Part shown: piece after piece, positions 20,913-40,924 of the stretch
How the letters are laid out: each line of letters starts with the position of its first letter
Numbering within the stretch: the first letter of the stretch is position 1
Source: Kaistia geumhonensis
Lineage (GTDB): Bacteria > Pseudomonadota > Alphaproteobacteria > Rhizobiales > Kaistiaceae
DNA length: 64,000 nt
Reading direction: 5' to 3'
NCBI RefSeq assembly: GCF_030815145.1
Contig: NZ_JAUSWJ010000001.1
Location: forward strand, 2,914,001 to 2,978,000
The notes under the pieces: generated by a model
Told to the model about the DNA's origin: nothing
What the model saw: only the letters and a program-made list of their open reading frames with translations
Databases searched by the model: none
Made by a program: the position numbers and the translations under genes

Positions 20913-22243
20913 TTCGCAATGCTTCCCTGCTCCTGGCCGGTACGATCATCGGCGCAACGGCGGCCCTCACGGTCTCTCAGGTCCCCAGCCTGGTCCCCGG
21001 CGTGGCTTATGCCGCCGCATCCGATACGTATCGACAGCTCAATCTGTTCGGCGACGTGTTCGAGCGCATCCGCGCCGACTATGTCGAGAAGCCGGATGAT
21101 TCCGCGCTGATCGAGGCGGCCGTCAACGGCATGCTGACCTCGCTCGATCCGCATTCGAGCTACATGAACCCCAAAGACTTCAAGGACATGCAGGTCCAGA
21201 CCCGCGGCGAGTTCGGCGGGCTCGGGATCGAGGTGACCATGGAGGACGGGGTGGTCAAGGTCGTGTCGCCGATCGACGATACGCCGGCGGCCAAGGCGGG
21301 CATCCAGGCGGGCGATCTCATCATCGCCATCGACGGCGAGCCGGTGCAGAATCTGACACTCAACCAGGCGGTCGAGAAGATGCGCGGCGCCGTCAACACG
21401 CCGATCACGCTCCAGATCGAGCGCAAGGGCACGGCCAAGCCGTTCGACGTCAAGGTCGTCCGCGACGTGATCCGCATCCAGTCGGTGAAGTCGCGCGCCG
21501 AGGGCGATATCGGCTATATCCGCATCTCGAGCTTCAACGAGCAGACGTTCGACGGGCTCAAGAACGCGATCGCCAAGCTCGACAAGGACATCGGCGAGGA
21601 CAAGATCAAGGGCTACATTCTCGATCTCCGCAACAATCCCGGCGGTCTGCTCGATCAGGCTGTGGCGGTCGGCGACGCCTTCCTTGACCAGGGCGAGATC
21701 GTCGCGACGCGCGGTCGGCATTCCGACCAGAACGCCCGCTACGACGCGCGGGACGGCGACCTGACCGACAAGAAGCCGGTGATCGTGCTCATCAATGGCG
21801 GCTCGGCCTCGGCGTCCGAGATCGTCGCCGGGGCCCTGCAGGACCAGAAGCGCGCGACGATCCTCGGCACGCGCTCGTTCGGCAAGGGCTCGGTGCAGAC
21901 GATCATTCCGCTTGGCTCGAACGGCGCCATCCGCCTGACGACGGCGCGCTACTACACGCCGGCCGGCCGCTCGATTCAGGCGAAGGGCATCGATCCGGAT
22001 ATCGAGGTCGTGCAGGACCTGCCGCCGGAGCTGAAGGACCAGGTGACCTCGACCCAGGGCGAAGCCTCGCTGAAGGGCCATCTCACCAACGAGTCGGGCG
22101 GCGACGAGGGCAAGGGTTCGCAGGCCTATGTGCCGCCGGATCCGAAGGACGACAAGCAGCTGCAGCAGGCGATCGGCCTGCTCGACGGCAAGATCGCCAA
22201 TGCCGCGTTCCCGCCGAACCCGAAGGCTGCGGTGCCGAACTGA
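20909..22243 (+). CDS. ctpA: S41 family carboxyl-terminal processing protease
   Basis: 444-residue periplasmic protease. An N-terminal signal/anchor (about 1-30) precedes a PDZ domain (GEFGGLGIEVTMEDG, about 95-180) and the S41 catalytic domain, with the nucleophile in NGGSASASEIVAGAL and the general-base lysine in RSFGKGSVQT. Tail-specific proteases trim C-termini of envelope proteins and can control murein hydrolases, consistent with coupling to the EnvC-like gene (ATGA overlap). Acidic/polar C-terminus. Confidence 0.95.
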   Translation: MIRNASLLLAGTIIGATAALTVSQVPSLVPGVAYAAASDTYRQLNLFGDVFERIRADYVEKPDDSALIEAAVNGMLTSLDPHSSYMNPKDFKDMQVQTRGEFGGLGIEVTMEDGVVKVVSPIDDTPAAKAGIQAGDLIIAIDGEPVQNLTLNQAVEKMRGAVNTPITLQIERKGTAKPFDVKVVRDVIRIQSVKSRAEGDIGYIRISSFNEQTFDGLKNAIAKLDKDIGEDKIKGYILDLRNNPGGLLDQAVAVGDAFLDQGEIVATRGRHSDQNARYDARDGDLTDKKPVIVLINGGSASASEIVAGALQDQKRATILGTRSFGKGSVQTIIPLGSNGAIRLTTARYYTPAGRSIQAKGIDPDIEVVQDLPPELKDQVTSTQGEASLKGHLTNESGGDEGKGSQAYVPPDPKDDKQLQQAIGLLDGKIANAAFPPNPKAAVPN

Positions 22244-22304
22244 GACCATTGCAGGACGGCGCCCGCGGGCGTCGTTCTCCCATCCGCCGCTGCCGAGCCT
22301 CTCC

Positions 22305-22583
22305 GTGAAAGACGACTACAGCGCCCCTCTCGGGCTCGACCGGCCCGGACCGCCGCGGCGGGGGATGCCGATCTGGCCGTTCCTGTTCGGCCCGAGCGTG
22401 CTCCTCGTCGTTGCGCTGGGCCTGTGGGCGGTGCTCTCGCCTGATCCCGGCGGTGGCCGGCCTTCCGTCGTCGTCGATCTGCCGCCCGCCCCGCCGCCGG
22501 TGGCCCCGGTCGACGCGACACCGCCGCCTGCCGAGCAGCCGCCGGACGATCCGGACGGCCAGATCATCATCCGCGATCCCTGA
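22305..22583 (+). pseudogene. Stump resembling the N-terminus of a divergent polysaccharide deacetylase
   Basis: A 92-codon frame from GTG 22305. It encodes a short cytoplasmic segment with a D-x-x-APLGLD motif (residues 4-12), one transmembrane helix (about 24-44) and a Pro/Ala-rich periplasmic linker ending QIIIRDP. In Hyphomicrobiales the gene between ctpA and rppH normally encodes a divergent polysaccharide deacetylase (YibQ-like) that starts this way and continues with a catalytic domain of more than 200 residues. Here it stops and only 63 bases remain before rppH, so the domain is absent rather than frameshifted. It could still make a small membrane protein. Identification rests on position and N-terminal style. 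Confidence 0.55.
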
Positions 22584-22646
22584 CGACCACGCGTCGCGCG
22601 GCTGTCAGCCTCATGCCCTAGCCTCGCGCCGGCGAAGGAGACTGTC

Positions 22647-23165
22647 ATGTCCAAGAAGAAGCCGGTCGATCCGGCAACGCTGCCATACCGCCCCTGCGTC
22701 GGCACCGTGGTGTTCAACCGCGCCGGGCTCGTCTTCATCGGCGAACGGGCGCCGAATGCCGAGCTTGTTCCGGGCGATCCGGTCTGGCAGCTGCCGCAAG
22801 GCGGCATCGACGAGGGTGAGGCGCCGCTGCCGGCGGCGCTTCGCGAACTCTACGAGGAGACCAGCATCCGGTCGGTGACGCTGATGCAGGAGGCAGAAGG
22901 CTGGTTCGACTACGACCTTCCAGCCGACCTGGTCGGCATCGCGCTCAAGGGCAAGTATCGCGGCCAGCGTCAGAAGTGGTTCGCCTTCCGCTTCGAGGGC
23001 GACGAGAGCGAGATCGATGTGCTGGCGCCGGGCGGCGGCAAGCACGAGGCGGAGTTCATCTCCTGGCGCTGGGAGCGGCTGGAGGCCCTGCCTGCGCTCA
23101 TCGTGCCGTTCAAGCGCAAGGTCTACGAGCAGGTCGTCCGCGCCTTCAGCCATCTCGCGGGCTGA
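22647..23165 (+). CDS. rppH: RNA pyrophosphohydrolase (Nudix)
   Basis: 172 residues. Removes pyrophosphate from 5'-triphosphate RNAs to start decay. [22 protein letters not shown] and [13 protein letters not shown] lead into the Nudix box, whose core is [11 protein letters not shown]; the canonical glycine near its end is serine here, which occurs in some RppH. YDLP and [12 protein letters not shown] are further RppH signatures. ATG 22647 has GGAG upstream. A bidirectional terminator separates it from the convergent atp operon. Confidence 0.95.
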   Translation: MSKKKPVDPATLPYRPCVGTVVFNRAGLVFIGERAPNAELVPGDPVWQLPQGGIDEGEAPLPAALRELYEETSIRSVTLMQEAEGWFDYDLPADLVGIALKGKYRGQRQKWFAFRFEGDESEIDVLAPGGGKHEAEFISWRWERLEALPALIVPFKRKVYEQVVRAFSHLAG

Positions 23166-23250
23166 TCGACGCGCGGGAAGGCCGGGGTAAGGCCCGGCCT
23201 GGCAACGCCGGGCCGTCGCTCAAACCCTTCCGGCGCTCCGGCTCAAAAAC

Positions 23251-23277
23251 AAAAAGGCCGCCCGAAGGCGGCCTTTT
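23251..23277. terminator. Bidirectional terminator between rppH and atpC
   Basis: Stem AAAAGGCCGCC (23252-23262), loop CGAA, GGCGGCCTTTT (23267-23277). A runs on one side and T runs on the other let it work for both the plus-strand rppH and the minus-strand atp operon. Confidence 0.92.
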
Positions 23278-23298
23278 CCATTCTGTGTCGAGGATCCG

Positions 23299-23703
23299 TC
23301 AGTGGCCGAGCGCGGCCGCGACGTCCTTGAGCTGCGCCAGCTTCGTGGCCGCGGCCGTGCGCGAGGCGTCGTCGCGCGCGTCGGCGAGATCCTCTTCGGC
23401 ATTGCGGATCTGCTGGGCGATCGTGGCGGCGTCCAGGCTGTCGACCGGCACCGCCTGCTCGGCGAGGATGGTCAGCCCGTTCTCGCTCACATCGGCGAAG
23501 CCGCCGCGCACGAAATAGCGCTGCGGCGCGCCCGAGGTCGGGGTCACGGTGACCACGCCCGGCTTGATCGTCGACATGAAGGGCGCATGGTTCTTGAGGA
23601 CGGTGAACTCGCCCTCGGCGCCGGGCACGACCACCTGGGCCACCTGCTCCGAAAGGAGCAGGCGCTCGGGCGAGACGAGCTCGAAGTTGAAGGATTCAGC
23701 CAT
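23299..23703 (-). CDS. atpC: ATP synthase F1 epsilon subunit
   Basis: 134 residues. Beta-sandwich (FNFELVSPERLLLSEQVAQVVVPGAEGEF begins here; GVVTVT, RYFVRGGFADV) plus two C-terminal helices. Part of the central stalk and inhibitory when extended. Last gene of atpHAGDC. Confidence 0.97.
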   Translation of the reverse strand: MAESFNFELVSPERLLLSEQVAQVVVPGAEGEFTVLKNHAPFMSTIKPGVVTVTPTSGAPQRYFVRGGFADVSENGLTILAEQAVPVDSLDAATIAQQIRNAEEDLADARDDASRTAAATKLAQLKDVAAALGH

Positions 23704-23735
23704 GTTCGGCGTGCTCCAGCGTCGTCAGCAGGGAA

Positions 23736-26085
<2,350 letters not shown>

Positions 26086-26148
26086 GAGCGTCCCTGTCGA
26101 GCGGAATGAGGGCCGGCCTGCTTATCGCGGGCCGGCCCGACCGTGGGT

Positions 26149-32405
<6,257 letters not shown>

Positions 32406-32460
32406 GCGCCCGCTCACCCTGGCGAGGGCGGTTGCGCCGACCGCCCGGCTCGCGCCCTTC

Positions 32461-33903
32461 ATGAAGCCTCGACGGCGGCTGGAAACACCCTATCATTCCG
32501 CCTTCGGGGTGGCAGGACGGGTTGGGAGCCCGCCGCAGAGTTCGGTGGCAATGTACATTACAGGAGCAGACACCATCGCGGGTGGCCTGGCCGGGACTGC
32601 GTCGGGCGCTCCGGAGTTCCTCGCGCTCTGCCGGATGGCACGGTGCCGCTTCGATGTCGCGGCCGTTTCGGTCTGCTGCGCCGACGGGCAGAGGGGCGCC
32701 ATCGATGTCGCGAGCGAGAGCGGGCTCGACGGGTGGCGGTTCGGAGCGACGCTCGAGGGCCGGCCGGATGCGTCCGGCTCGCCGATCGTCTGCGAGGATG
32801 TCTCCGCCGATCCGGATCTGGCGCGATGGGCGGCTACCGTCGGACGGCCGGACTTGCGCTTCTTCGCCAGCTTTCCGTTCGGAGCCGGAGGCGAGGGGCG
32901 GCTCGCCCTTTTCGACGCGACGCCGCGCGGCCTTGCCGAGAGCGAGCGCGAAGAGCTCGCCGGCATCGCGGCGCTCGCCGGCACGATGCTGGCCCTCTCC
33001 CGCCGCGCCGAGGCCGCCGAGACGCGCGAGGCGCTGTACCGCCTCCTCACCGAAGCCTCGACCGACACGATCGTCCGCGGCACGCTGGACGGCATCCGGG
33101 TCTATGTGTCGCCCTCGATCAAGGAACTGCTCGGCTACGAGCCGGAGGAGGTGATCGGGCGGCGGGCAATCGAGCTGGTTCATCCCGATGATATCGAGCC
33201 GTTCGCGGCGATGATGCGGCAGGTGCGCGAGGGCACGATCAGCCGGGGGCGCAGCGAGATGCGGCAGCGTCACAAGGACGGCTCCTGGGTCTGGATGGAG
33301 GCTCATCTGCGCGTGACCTGCGATCCGGTCACCGGCCAGCCCGACGGCTATGTGACGTCGGTGCGGGGCGTGGGAGACCGGAAGGCGATCGAGGCGGAGC
33401 TCGCGCGGCGCGCCGATCACGACGATCTGACGGGCCTTCCGAACCGCAAGCTCTTCCGCGAGCGCCTGCTCCAGGCCGTCGACGACCTCGAACGCGGCGG
33501 GCCGCCCTTCGCGCTGCTCTGGATGGACCTCGACCACTTCAAGTGGGTCAATGACCGATACGGCCACCCGGCCGGCGATGCCGTGCTCGTCGAGGCCGCG
33601 GCCCGCTTCCGCAGCGTGGTCCGCGAGGACGACATCGTCGCGCGGGTGGGCGGTGACGAGTTCGTGGCGATCCGCCGCCTCGGCCATGCTCCCGACGAGG
33701 CGGAGGAACTCGGAAGCCGGCTCATTGCGGCGATGGCGCCGCCGTTCCGGTTCGGGACGAACGAGGTCACGGTCGGGCTTTCCGTCGGCGTCGCGCTCGC
33801 ATGCCGTGCCGGAAGCGATGCCGACGCCATCCTCGCGGAGGCGGATGCGGCGCTCTACCGGGCGAAATCGGCGGGCCGAAACCGTCTGTGCGGGCCCGGA
33901 TAG
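32461..33903 (+). CDS. GAF-PAS-GGDEF diguanylate cyclase
   Basis: 480 residues. Residues 45-180 resemble a GAF sensor domain, 185-310 a PAS domain with PAC motif (YVSPSIKELLGYEPEEVIGR, then RHKDGSWVWMEAHL), and 315-480 a GGDEF domain (DDLTGLPNRKLFRERL, active site GGDEF at 397-401). RxxD at 388-391, five residues before GGDEF, is an intact product-inhibition site, so it should make cyclic di-GMP and feel feedback. No transmembrane segment or EAL domain. ATG 32461 gives full length; ATG 32551 is possible since the first 30 residues look unconserved. Converges on ccmB with nine bases between. Confidence 0.88.
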   Translation: MKPRRRLETPYHSAFGVAGRVGSPPQSSVAMYITGADTIAGGLAGTASGAPEFLALCRMARCRFDVAAVSVCCADGQRGAIDVASESGLDGWRFGATLEGRPDASGSPIVCEDVSADPDLARWAATVGRPDLRFFASFPFGAGGEGRLALFDATPRGLAESEREELAGIAALAGTMLALSRRAEAAETREALYRLLTEASTDTIVRGTLDGIRVYVSPSIKELLGYEPEEVIGRRAIELVHPDDIEPFAAMMRQVREGTISRGRSEMRQRHKDGSWVWMEAHLRVTCDPVTGQPDGYVTSVRGVGDRKAIEAELARRADHDDLTGLPNRKLFRERLLQAVDDLERGGPPFALLWMDLDHFKWVNDRYGHPAGDAVLVEAAARFRSVVREDDIVARVGGDEFVAIRRLGHAPDEAEELGSRLIAAMAPPFRFGTNEVTVGLSVGVALACRAGSDADAILAEADAALYRAKSAGRNRLCGPG

Positions 33904-33912
33904 GGCGCGGTT

Positions 33913-34578
33913 CTAGTCCAGCGCGGCGCGGAGCGCGGCGGCGGCGGCGATCGGGCCGGCGACGCTGCTCGCGAGCGTCAGCGCCGCGAGGATCATCAGC
34001 GGCGTCGCGGCGCCCTGTCCCCCCTCGGCCGCGCCGACGGCGCTGACGCCGAAGATGAGCACCGGGATCGTGAAGGGCAGGACGAGCACGGCGACTATCA
34101 GGCCGCCGCGCCGCATCGCGGTGATGAGCGCGGCGCCGATGGCGCCGATGAAGGTGAGCGCCGGCGTGCCGATCAGGAGCGTCAGCGTCACGAGGGCGAT
34201 CGCCTCGCCGCCGGCCCCGAGCATGAGCCCGAACAGCGGTGCGCCGATGACGAGCGGCAGCCCCGTCGCCAGCCAGTGTCCAGCGGCCTTGGCGAGCACG
34301 ATCAGCTCCAGCGGCTGGCCCGAGAGCAGCATCTGGTCGAGGCTGCCGTCGTCGCGATCGTCCTGGAACAGGCGGTCGAGGCCGAGCAGCGTCGCCAGCA
34401 GCGCCGCGATCCACAGCATCGCCGGACCGATGCGGGCGAGAAGCGGCAGGTCGGGACCGACGCCGAACGGAACCACGGCGACGACCGAAAGGAAGAAGAC
34501 GAGGCCGGTGAAGGCGCCGCCGCCGGCGCCGAGCGAGAGCCGCGCCGTGCGTCCGGCGAGGGCGAGGAGAAATGCCAT
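33913..34578 (-). CDS. ccmB: Heme exporter protein CcmB
   Basis: 221 residues, about six transmembrane helices; membrane subunit of the CcmAB transporter that releases holo-CcmE from CcmC during c-type cytochrome maturation. FQDDRDDGSLDQMLLSGQPLE is the CcmB signature. Starts directly after the ccmA stop (TGAATG). The gene that normally follows, ccmC, is absent; instead the convergent GGDEF gene abuts. Confidence 0.93.
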   Translation of the reverse strand: MAFLLALAGRTARLSLGAGGGAFTGLVFFLSVVAVVPFGVGPDLPLLARIGPAMLWIAALLATLLGLDRLFQDDRDDGSLDQMLLSGQPLELIVLAKAAGHWLATGLPLVIGAPLFGLMLGAGGEAIALVTLTLLIGTPALTFIGAIGAALITAMRRGGLIVAVLVLPFTIPVLIFGVSAVGAAEGGQGAATPLMILAALTLASSVAGPIAAAAALRAALD

Positions 34579-35175
34579 TCAGGAGGCTCCGATCGCGAGC
34601 GCGCGCGCGGCGACGGGCAGCGGGCGATGGGTCGCCACGAGCGCCAGTCCGCCCGAGGCGATGTGATCGGCGAGCAGCGCGCCGAAGGTCGCCTCGGCCG
34701 CCGCGTCGAGCGCGGCGGTCGGCTCGTCGAGCAGCCAGAGGGGCCGCCGCACCAGCAGGAGCCGCGCGAAGGCGACGCGCCGGCGTTGGCCGGCCGAGAG
34801 ATAGGCGGCCGGGAGGTCCTCGAGATGGTCGAGGCCGACCGCCTCCAGCGCCTCGATCACCGGAAGGCCCGGAGCGCCTGCGACTTTTGACCACAGAGCG
34901 AGATTGTCGGCCGTCGAGAGCGTCGGCTTCAGCGCGTCGAGATGGCCGAAATAATGCGTCGCCTCGACGAGCGGCACGTCTTTGTCAGTCCAGCCGACGC
35001 GGCCCGCCTCGCGCGGCACAAGGCCGGCCACGGCACGCAGAAGCGTCGATTTGCCGGCCCCGTTGCGGCCGGTGACCGCCAGCGCCTCGCCGGGCGCGAG
35101 CGTGAAGCCGATGCCCTCCAGCACGGGGCGGCCCCCCCGCTTCACCACCAGGCCGCTTACCTCGAGACGCGCCAC
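34579..35175 (-). CDS. ccmA: Heme exporter ATP-binding protein CcmA
   Basis: 198 residues from GTG 35175 (GGGGG about seven bases upstream; similarity begins at once with [14 protein letters not shown]). ABC ATPase with Walker [10 protein letters not shown], signature [16 protein letters not shown], Walker [13 protein letters not shown] and switch His in ATHRPL. Powers CcmAB in cytochrome c maturation. Divergent from acnA. Confidence 0.93.
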   Translation of the reverse strand: MARLEVSGLVVKRGGRPVLEGIGFTLAPGEALAVTGRNGAGKSTLLRAVAGLVPREAGRVGWTDKDVPLVEATHYFGHLDALKPTLSTADNLALWSKVAGAPGLPVIEALEAVGLDHLEDLPAAYLSAGQRRRVAFARLLLVRRPLWLLDEPTAALDAAAEATFGALLADHIASGGLALVATHRPLPVAARALAIGAS

Positions 35176-35252
35176 GCATACCCCCGGCCGAAGCGGCTGC
35201 GACCGTCCCGCCGCGGTTTCGAGAACCGTTCCAGCCACGGCGAGTTCGCTCG

Positions 35253-35281
35253 TTATGGCTTCTCCTTACGAAATTCATTAT
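35253..35281 (+). promoter_or_regulatory. Candidate promoter for acnA
   Basis: The 287-base ccmA/acnA gap has one AT-rich patch. TTATGG (35253-35258), 17 bases, CATTAT (35276-35281) is a weak sigma-70-like match there. No clear iron-response operator was recognised. Confidence 0.3.
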
Positions 35282-35462
35282 AAGCCCTGCAACCCGGCGC
35301 GGGGGCCGCGCCGCGGCCAGGACGAGCCGTCCGGACCGACGCCTACCGGCTGCCGCAGCGTGGCGCTGGCGCCCGCCGGTCTTGCCGGATCGAGGCGGGC
35401 ATGGAACGTGCATCCTCTTCGGTCAGGCTTCCTACGCGATCGAACCGAGGACGAGATCCATC

Positions 35463-38153
<2,691 letters not shown>

Positions 38154-38286
38154 GGCTGAGCTTCGGCGTGACCGGCGCTCCGGCGCCGGTCACCGCGAAT
38201 TGACTGGTCCGCGATCGGGCGCGGACGTATGGGATCATCCGTCCCGATCCTGTCGCGATCGCGCTCCCCAAGCACACGTCAGGCGC

Positions 38287-39036
38287 ATGTCCCGTATTCC
38301 CGCCGCCATGGCATTCATCGTCCTGTCGAGCCTCGTCCCCGGCTCCGCCGGCGCCGAGGGCGAGAAGGTGACGGCGGTGCTGGAGCTCTTCACCAGCCAG
38401 GGCTGCGCTTCCTGTCCGCCGGCCGACGAGGCGCTGGAGTCGTTCGCCAAGCGTGCCGATATCGTCGCGCTCTCGCTCTCCGTCGATTACTGGGATTACC
38501 AGGGCTGGAAGGACACGCTCGCGGAGCATGCCTTCACCAGCCGCCAGAAGGCCTATGCCAGCGCCCGTGGCGACCGGCAGGTCTATACCCCGCAGATGAT
38601 CGTCAACGGCCGCGTCCACGTCGTCGGCAGCAACGAGGAGGCCATCGAGCGCGCCATCGCCGAGGGCCCGGCGCCGTCCGTTCCGATCTCGGTCGGCATG
38701 ATGGGCGATGCGATCCGCGTCTCGGTCGGCGCGGCCGGCAAGGGCGAGCCCAAGAAGGCGACCCTCGTGCTGGCCCTTTACGAGCGGCATGTGAAGGTGC
38801 CGATCGAGCGCGGCGAGAACCGCGGTCGCACGCTCTCCTATTACAATGTCGTGCGCCGTCTTCGCCCGATCGCGGTGTGGCGCGGGGAGCCGCTCAAGGT
38901 CGACCTGCCGATGGCGGAGTATCGCGAGACCGGCACGGATGGCTGCGCCGTCTTCCTTCAGGAGGAGGCGGCCGACGGCGGCCCTGGCGCGATCATCGGC
39001 GCCGCCCATGTCGAGAAGGCCGGCGAGAGCTGGTAG
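38287..39036 (+). CDS. DUF1223 thioredoxin-fold secreted protein
   Basis: 249 residues with a signal peptide (about 1-23). The mature protein opens VLELFTSQGCASCPPADEAL, a CxxC pair at Cys40/Cys43 in a thioredoxin-like context, and ends in a beta-rich region with DGCAVFLQ. DUF1223 proteins are abundant in alphaproteobacteria and uncharacterised; a periplasmic redox role is inferred from the CxxC. A commonly seen neighbour of acnA. ATG 38287 chosen for the signal peptide. Confidence 0.85.
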   Translation: MSRIPAAMAFIVLSSLVPGSAGAEGEKVTAVLELFTSQGCASCPPADEALESFAKRADIVALSLSVDYWDYQGWKDTLAEHAFTSRQKAYASARGDRQVYTPQMIVNGRVHVVGSNEEAIERAIAEGPAPSVPISVGMMGDAIRVSVGAAGKGEPKKATLVLALYERHVKVPIERGENRGRTLSYYNVVRRLRPIAVWRGEPLKVDLPMAEYRETGTDGCAVFLQEEAADGGPGAIIGAAHVEKAGESW

Positions 39037-39039
39037 GCG

Positions 39040-40143
39040 CTACCCTTCCAGGAAGCGCCCGAGCGAATTGAGCGGGCGGACGCCGTCGCAGATGATCTTG
39101 GCGATGGCGAGCATCGGCACCGCCAGGATGGCGCCCGGCACGCCCCACATCCAGAACCAGAAGATCAGCGAGATGATCACCAGCACCGGATTGAGCGTGA
39201 AGCGGCGCGCGAGCAGCAGCGGCGTCACCGATTCGCCCTCGACGACGTGGATCAGTAGATAGAGCCCGGCCGGCAGAAGCGCCTGGAACAGTGGATCGAT
39301 GGTCAGGAGGCCGGCCATCAGGAACAGCACGACGCCGAGCGCCGGGCCCATGATCGGCACATAGTTGAGCGCGAAGGCGACGAAGCCCCAGAGCAGCGGA
39401 TCGCCGAGGCCGCAGGCCCACATCGCGACGCCCGTGGCGACGCCGACCAGCGCGTTCATCAGCGTGATCGTCGTCAGATAGGCCGAGACATTGTCCTCGA
39501 TCTGCTGCGACATCTCCACCACGCGGCGCTTGTCGCGGAAGCTCGGCACGATCTCGACCATGCGGCGCAGGAAGGTGTCGCCGGAGATCAGCAGGAAGTA
39601 GAGGATCAGCAGCGTCTCGAAGAAGCCGCTCGCGAAATGCTGCGTCCCCTTCATCAGCGTCTCGGTCAGCGAGGGACCGCCGCTGCCACCGGCGGCGTTG
39701 CCGTCGAACTGGTGCAGGAAGGTCTGCAGCGTCTGCAGCGGCCGCGCGAGGAAGGCGAGGCGCTCCTCGATCCGCGCCATGCCCTCGGGAAGCCGCGCCG
39801 CCCAGCCGGCGGCCTGGCCCGACATCGCCGCGCCGAAACCGACGATCACGGCGAAGACCCCGAAGATGAGCAGCAGCGCGCCGATGCTGCGCGGCACCCG
39901 CAGCCGATCGAAGAGCCGCATCCCGGGCTGGAGCAGCATCTTCAGCACGACCGCGAGGATGATCGGCAGGATGATCGGCGATGCGAAATAGCAGACCGTG
40001 AGGATCGCCATGGCGAGCAGCAGCGCCAGCATCGTCACGATGGGGTTGGCGGGGAGCGGGCCTTCCGGTTGCGTGAGCTCGGGCGCCTCCAGCGGCTCCG
40101 TCTCGGTGGTCGGCACCTCGAACTTGACGATCGGATCGGACAT
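39040..40143 (-). CDS. AI-2E family (PerM/YdiK-type) membrane protein
   Basis: 367 residues with about eight transmembrane helices: two near 30-80, a long soluble loop, and a C-terminal set with LNYVPIMGPALGVVLFLMA and the VTPLLLARRF-LNPVLVIISLIFWFWMWG block typical of UPF0118/AI-2E transporters. Substrate uncertain; family members have been tied to autoinducer export and Na+/H+ exchange. ATG 40143 preferred over an upstream in-frame extension rich in Arg. Converges on the DUF1223 gene with three bases between. Confidence 0.88.
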   Translation of the reverse strand: MSDPIVKFEVPTTETEPLEAPELTQPEGPLPANPIVTMLALLLAMAILTVCYFASPIILPIILAVVLKMLLQPGMRLFDRLRVPRSIGALLLIFGVFAVIVGFGAAMSGQAAGWAARLPEGMARIEERLAFLARPLQTLQTFLHQFDGNAAGGSGGPSLTETLMKGTQHFASGFFETLLILYFLLISGDTFLRRMVEIVPSFRDKRRVVEMSQQIEDNVSAYLTTITLMNALVGVATGVAMWACGLGDPLLWGFVAFALNYVPIMGPALGVVLFLMAGLLTIDPLFQALLPAGLYLLIHVVEGESVTPLLLARRFTLNPVLVIISLIFWFWMWGVPGAILAVPMLAIAKIICDGVRPLNSLGRFLEG

Positions 40144-40294
40144 CGGTCGGCGCCCCCGGCGGCGTAACGCGGCCCGGCGCCGCGCAACGCTCTCAATGCC
40201 GGTCGACGCCAAACGATCCGTGACGCCGGGCGCACGCGGTTCCGCGGCATCCATCCGCCGGACAGCATGCCCATCGCGGAAATCGCGTCGGGCC

Positions 40295-40323
40295 TGTAAC
40301 GTTCCCGGTCACGGCCGCGTAAT
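40295..40323 (+). promoter_or_regulatory. ECF-type promoter upstream of the sigma factor gene
   Basis: TGTAAC (40295-40300), 17-base spacer, CGTAAT (40318-40323). The AAC at -35 and CGT at -10 are the hallmarks of ECF sigma promoters, suggesting the sigma factor transcribes its own operon. The start codon is only 18 bases beyond the -10, so the leader would be very short. Confidence 0.6.
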
Positions 40324-40341
40324 GGATGTCGGACGCATGGA

Positions 40342-40914
40342 ATGACGGGACGGGCAGCAGCCGATCGACGCGACGAGGCATGGGCCCGGCTGATGCGCGA
40401 TGCGCTCGCCGGCGACCAGGCGGCCTATCGCCGTCTTCTCGCCGAGCTTGCGCCTGTCCTGAGGGCGACGGCGCGGCGCAGGCTCGCCGCCATGGGCCTC
40501 TCTCCGTCCGAAAGCGAGGATATCGTGCAGGAGACGCTGCTCGCGATCCATCTGAAGCGCCACACCTGGCGGCCTGCCGATCCGTTCGGCCCATGGCTCT
40601 ACACCGTCGCGCGCAACAAGCTCGTCGATCACGTGCGGCGCCGCGGCCGGCGGGTGGAACTGCCGATCGAGGATTTCGTGGAGGTCATCCCGGCGGCGGA
40701 GGAGCGGCCCGGCGCCGATTCGGCCGAGGTCGAGCGCCATCTCGCCATGCTTCCGGACAAGCAGCGCGCCGTGCTGAAGGCGCTCGCCGTCGACGGCGCA
40801 TCGGTGGGCGAGACCGCCGAACGCGAGGGCATGACGCCGGGCGCCGTGCGGGTGACGCTGCACCGGGCCTTTGCCGGTCTCGCCGCGCGGCTGCGCGCCG
40901 CGGAAGCAGAATGA
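40342..40914 (+). CDS. ECF-family RNA polymerase sigma factor
   Basis: 190 residues with sigma region 2 (SPSESEDIVQETLLAIHLKR, then PWLYTVARNKLVDHVRRR; about 55-105) and region 4 (LPDKQRAVLKALAVDGASVGETAEREGM; about 133-160). No region 3. The neighbouring DUF1109 gene makes it a SigF/NrsF-type unit as known from Caulobacter, where it answers heavy-metal or oxidative stress. The stop is 10 bases before the anti-sigma gene. Confidence 0.92.
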   Translation: MTGRAAADRRDEAWARLMRDALAGDQAAYRRLLAELAPVLRATARRRLAAMGLSPSESEDIVQETLLAIHLKRHTWRPADPFGPWLYTVARNKLVDHVRRRGRRVELPIEDFVEVIPAAEERPGADSAEVERHLAMLPDKQRAVLKALAVDGASVGETAEREGMTPGAVRVTLHRAFAGLAARLRAAEAE

Positions 40915-40924
40915 GGACCGCATC

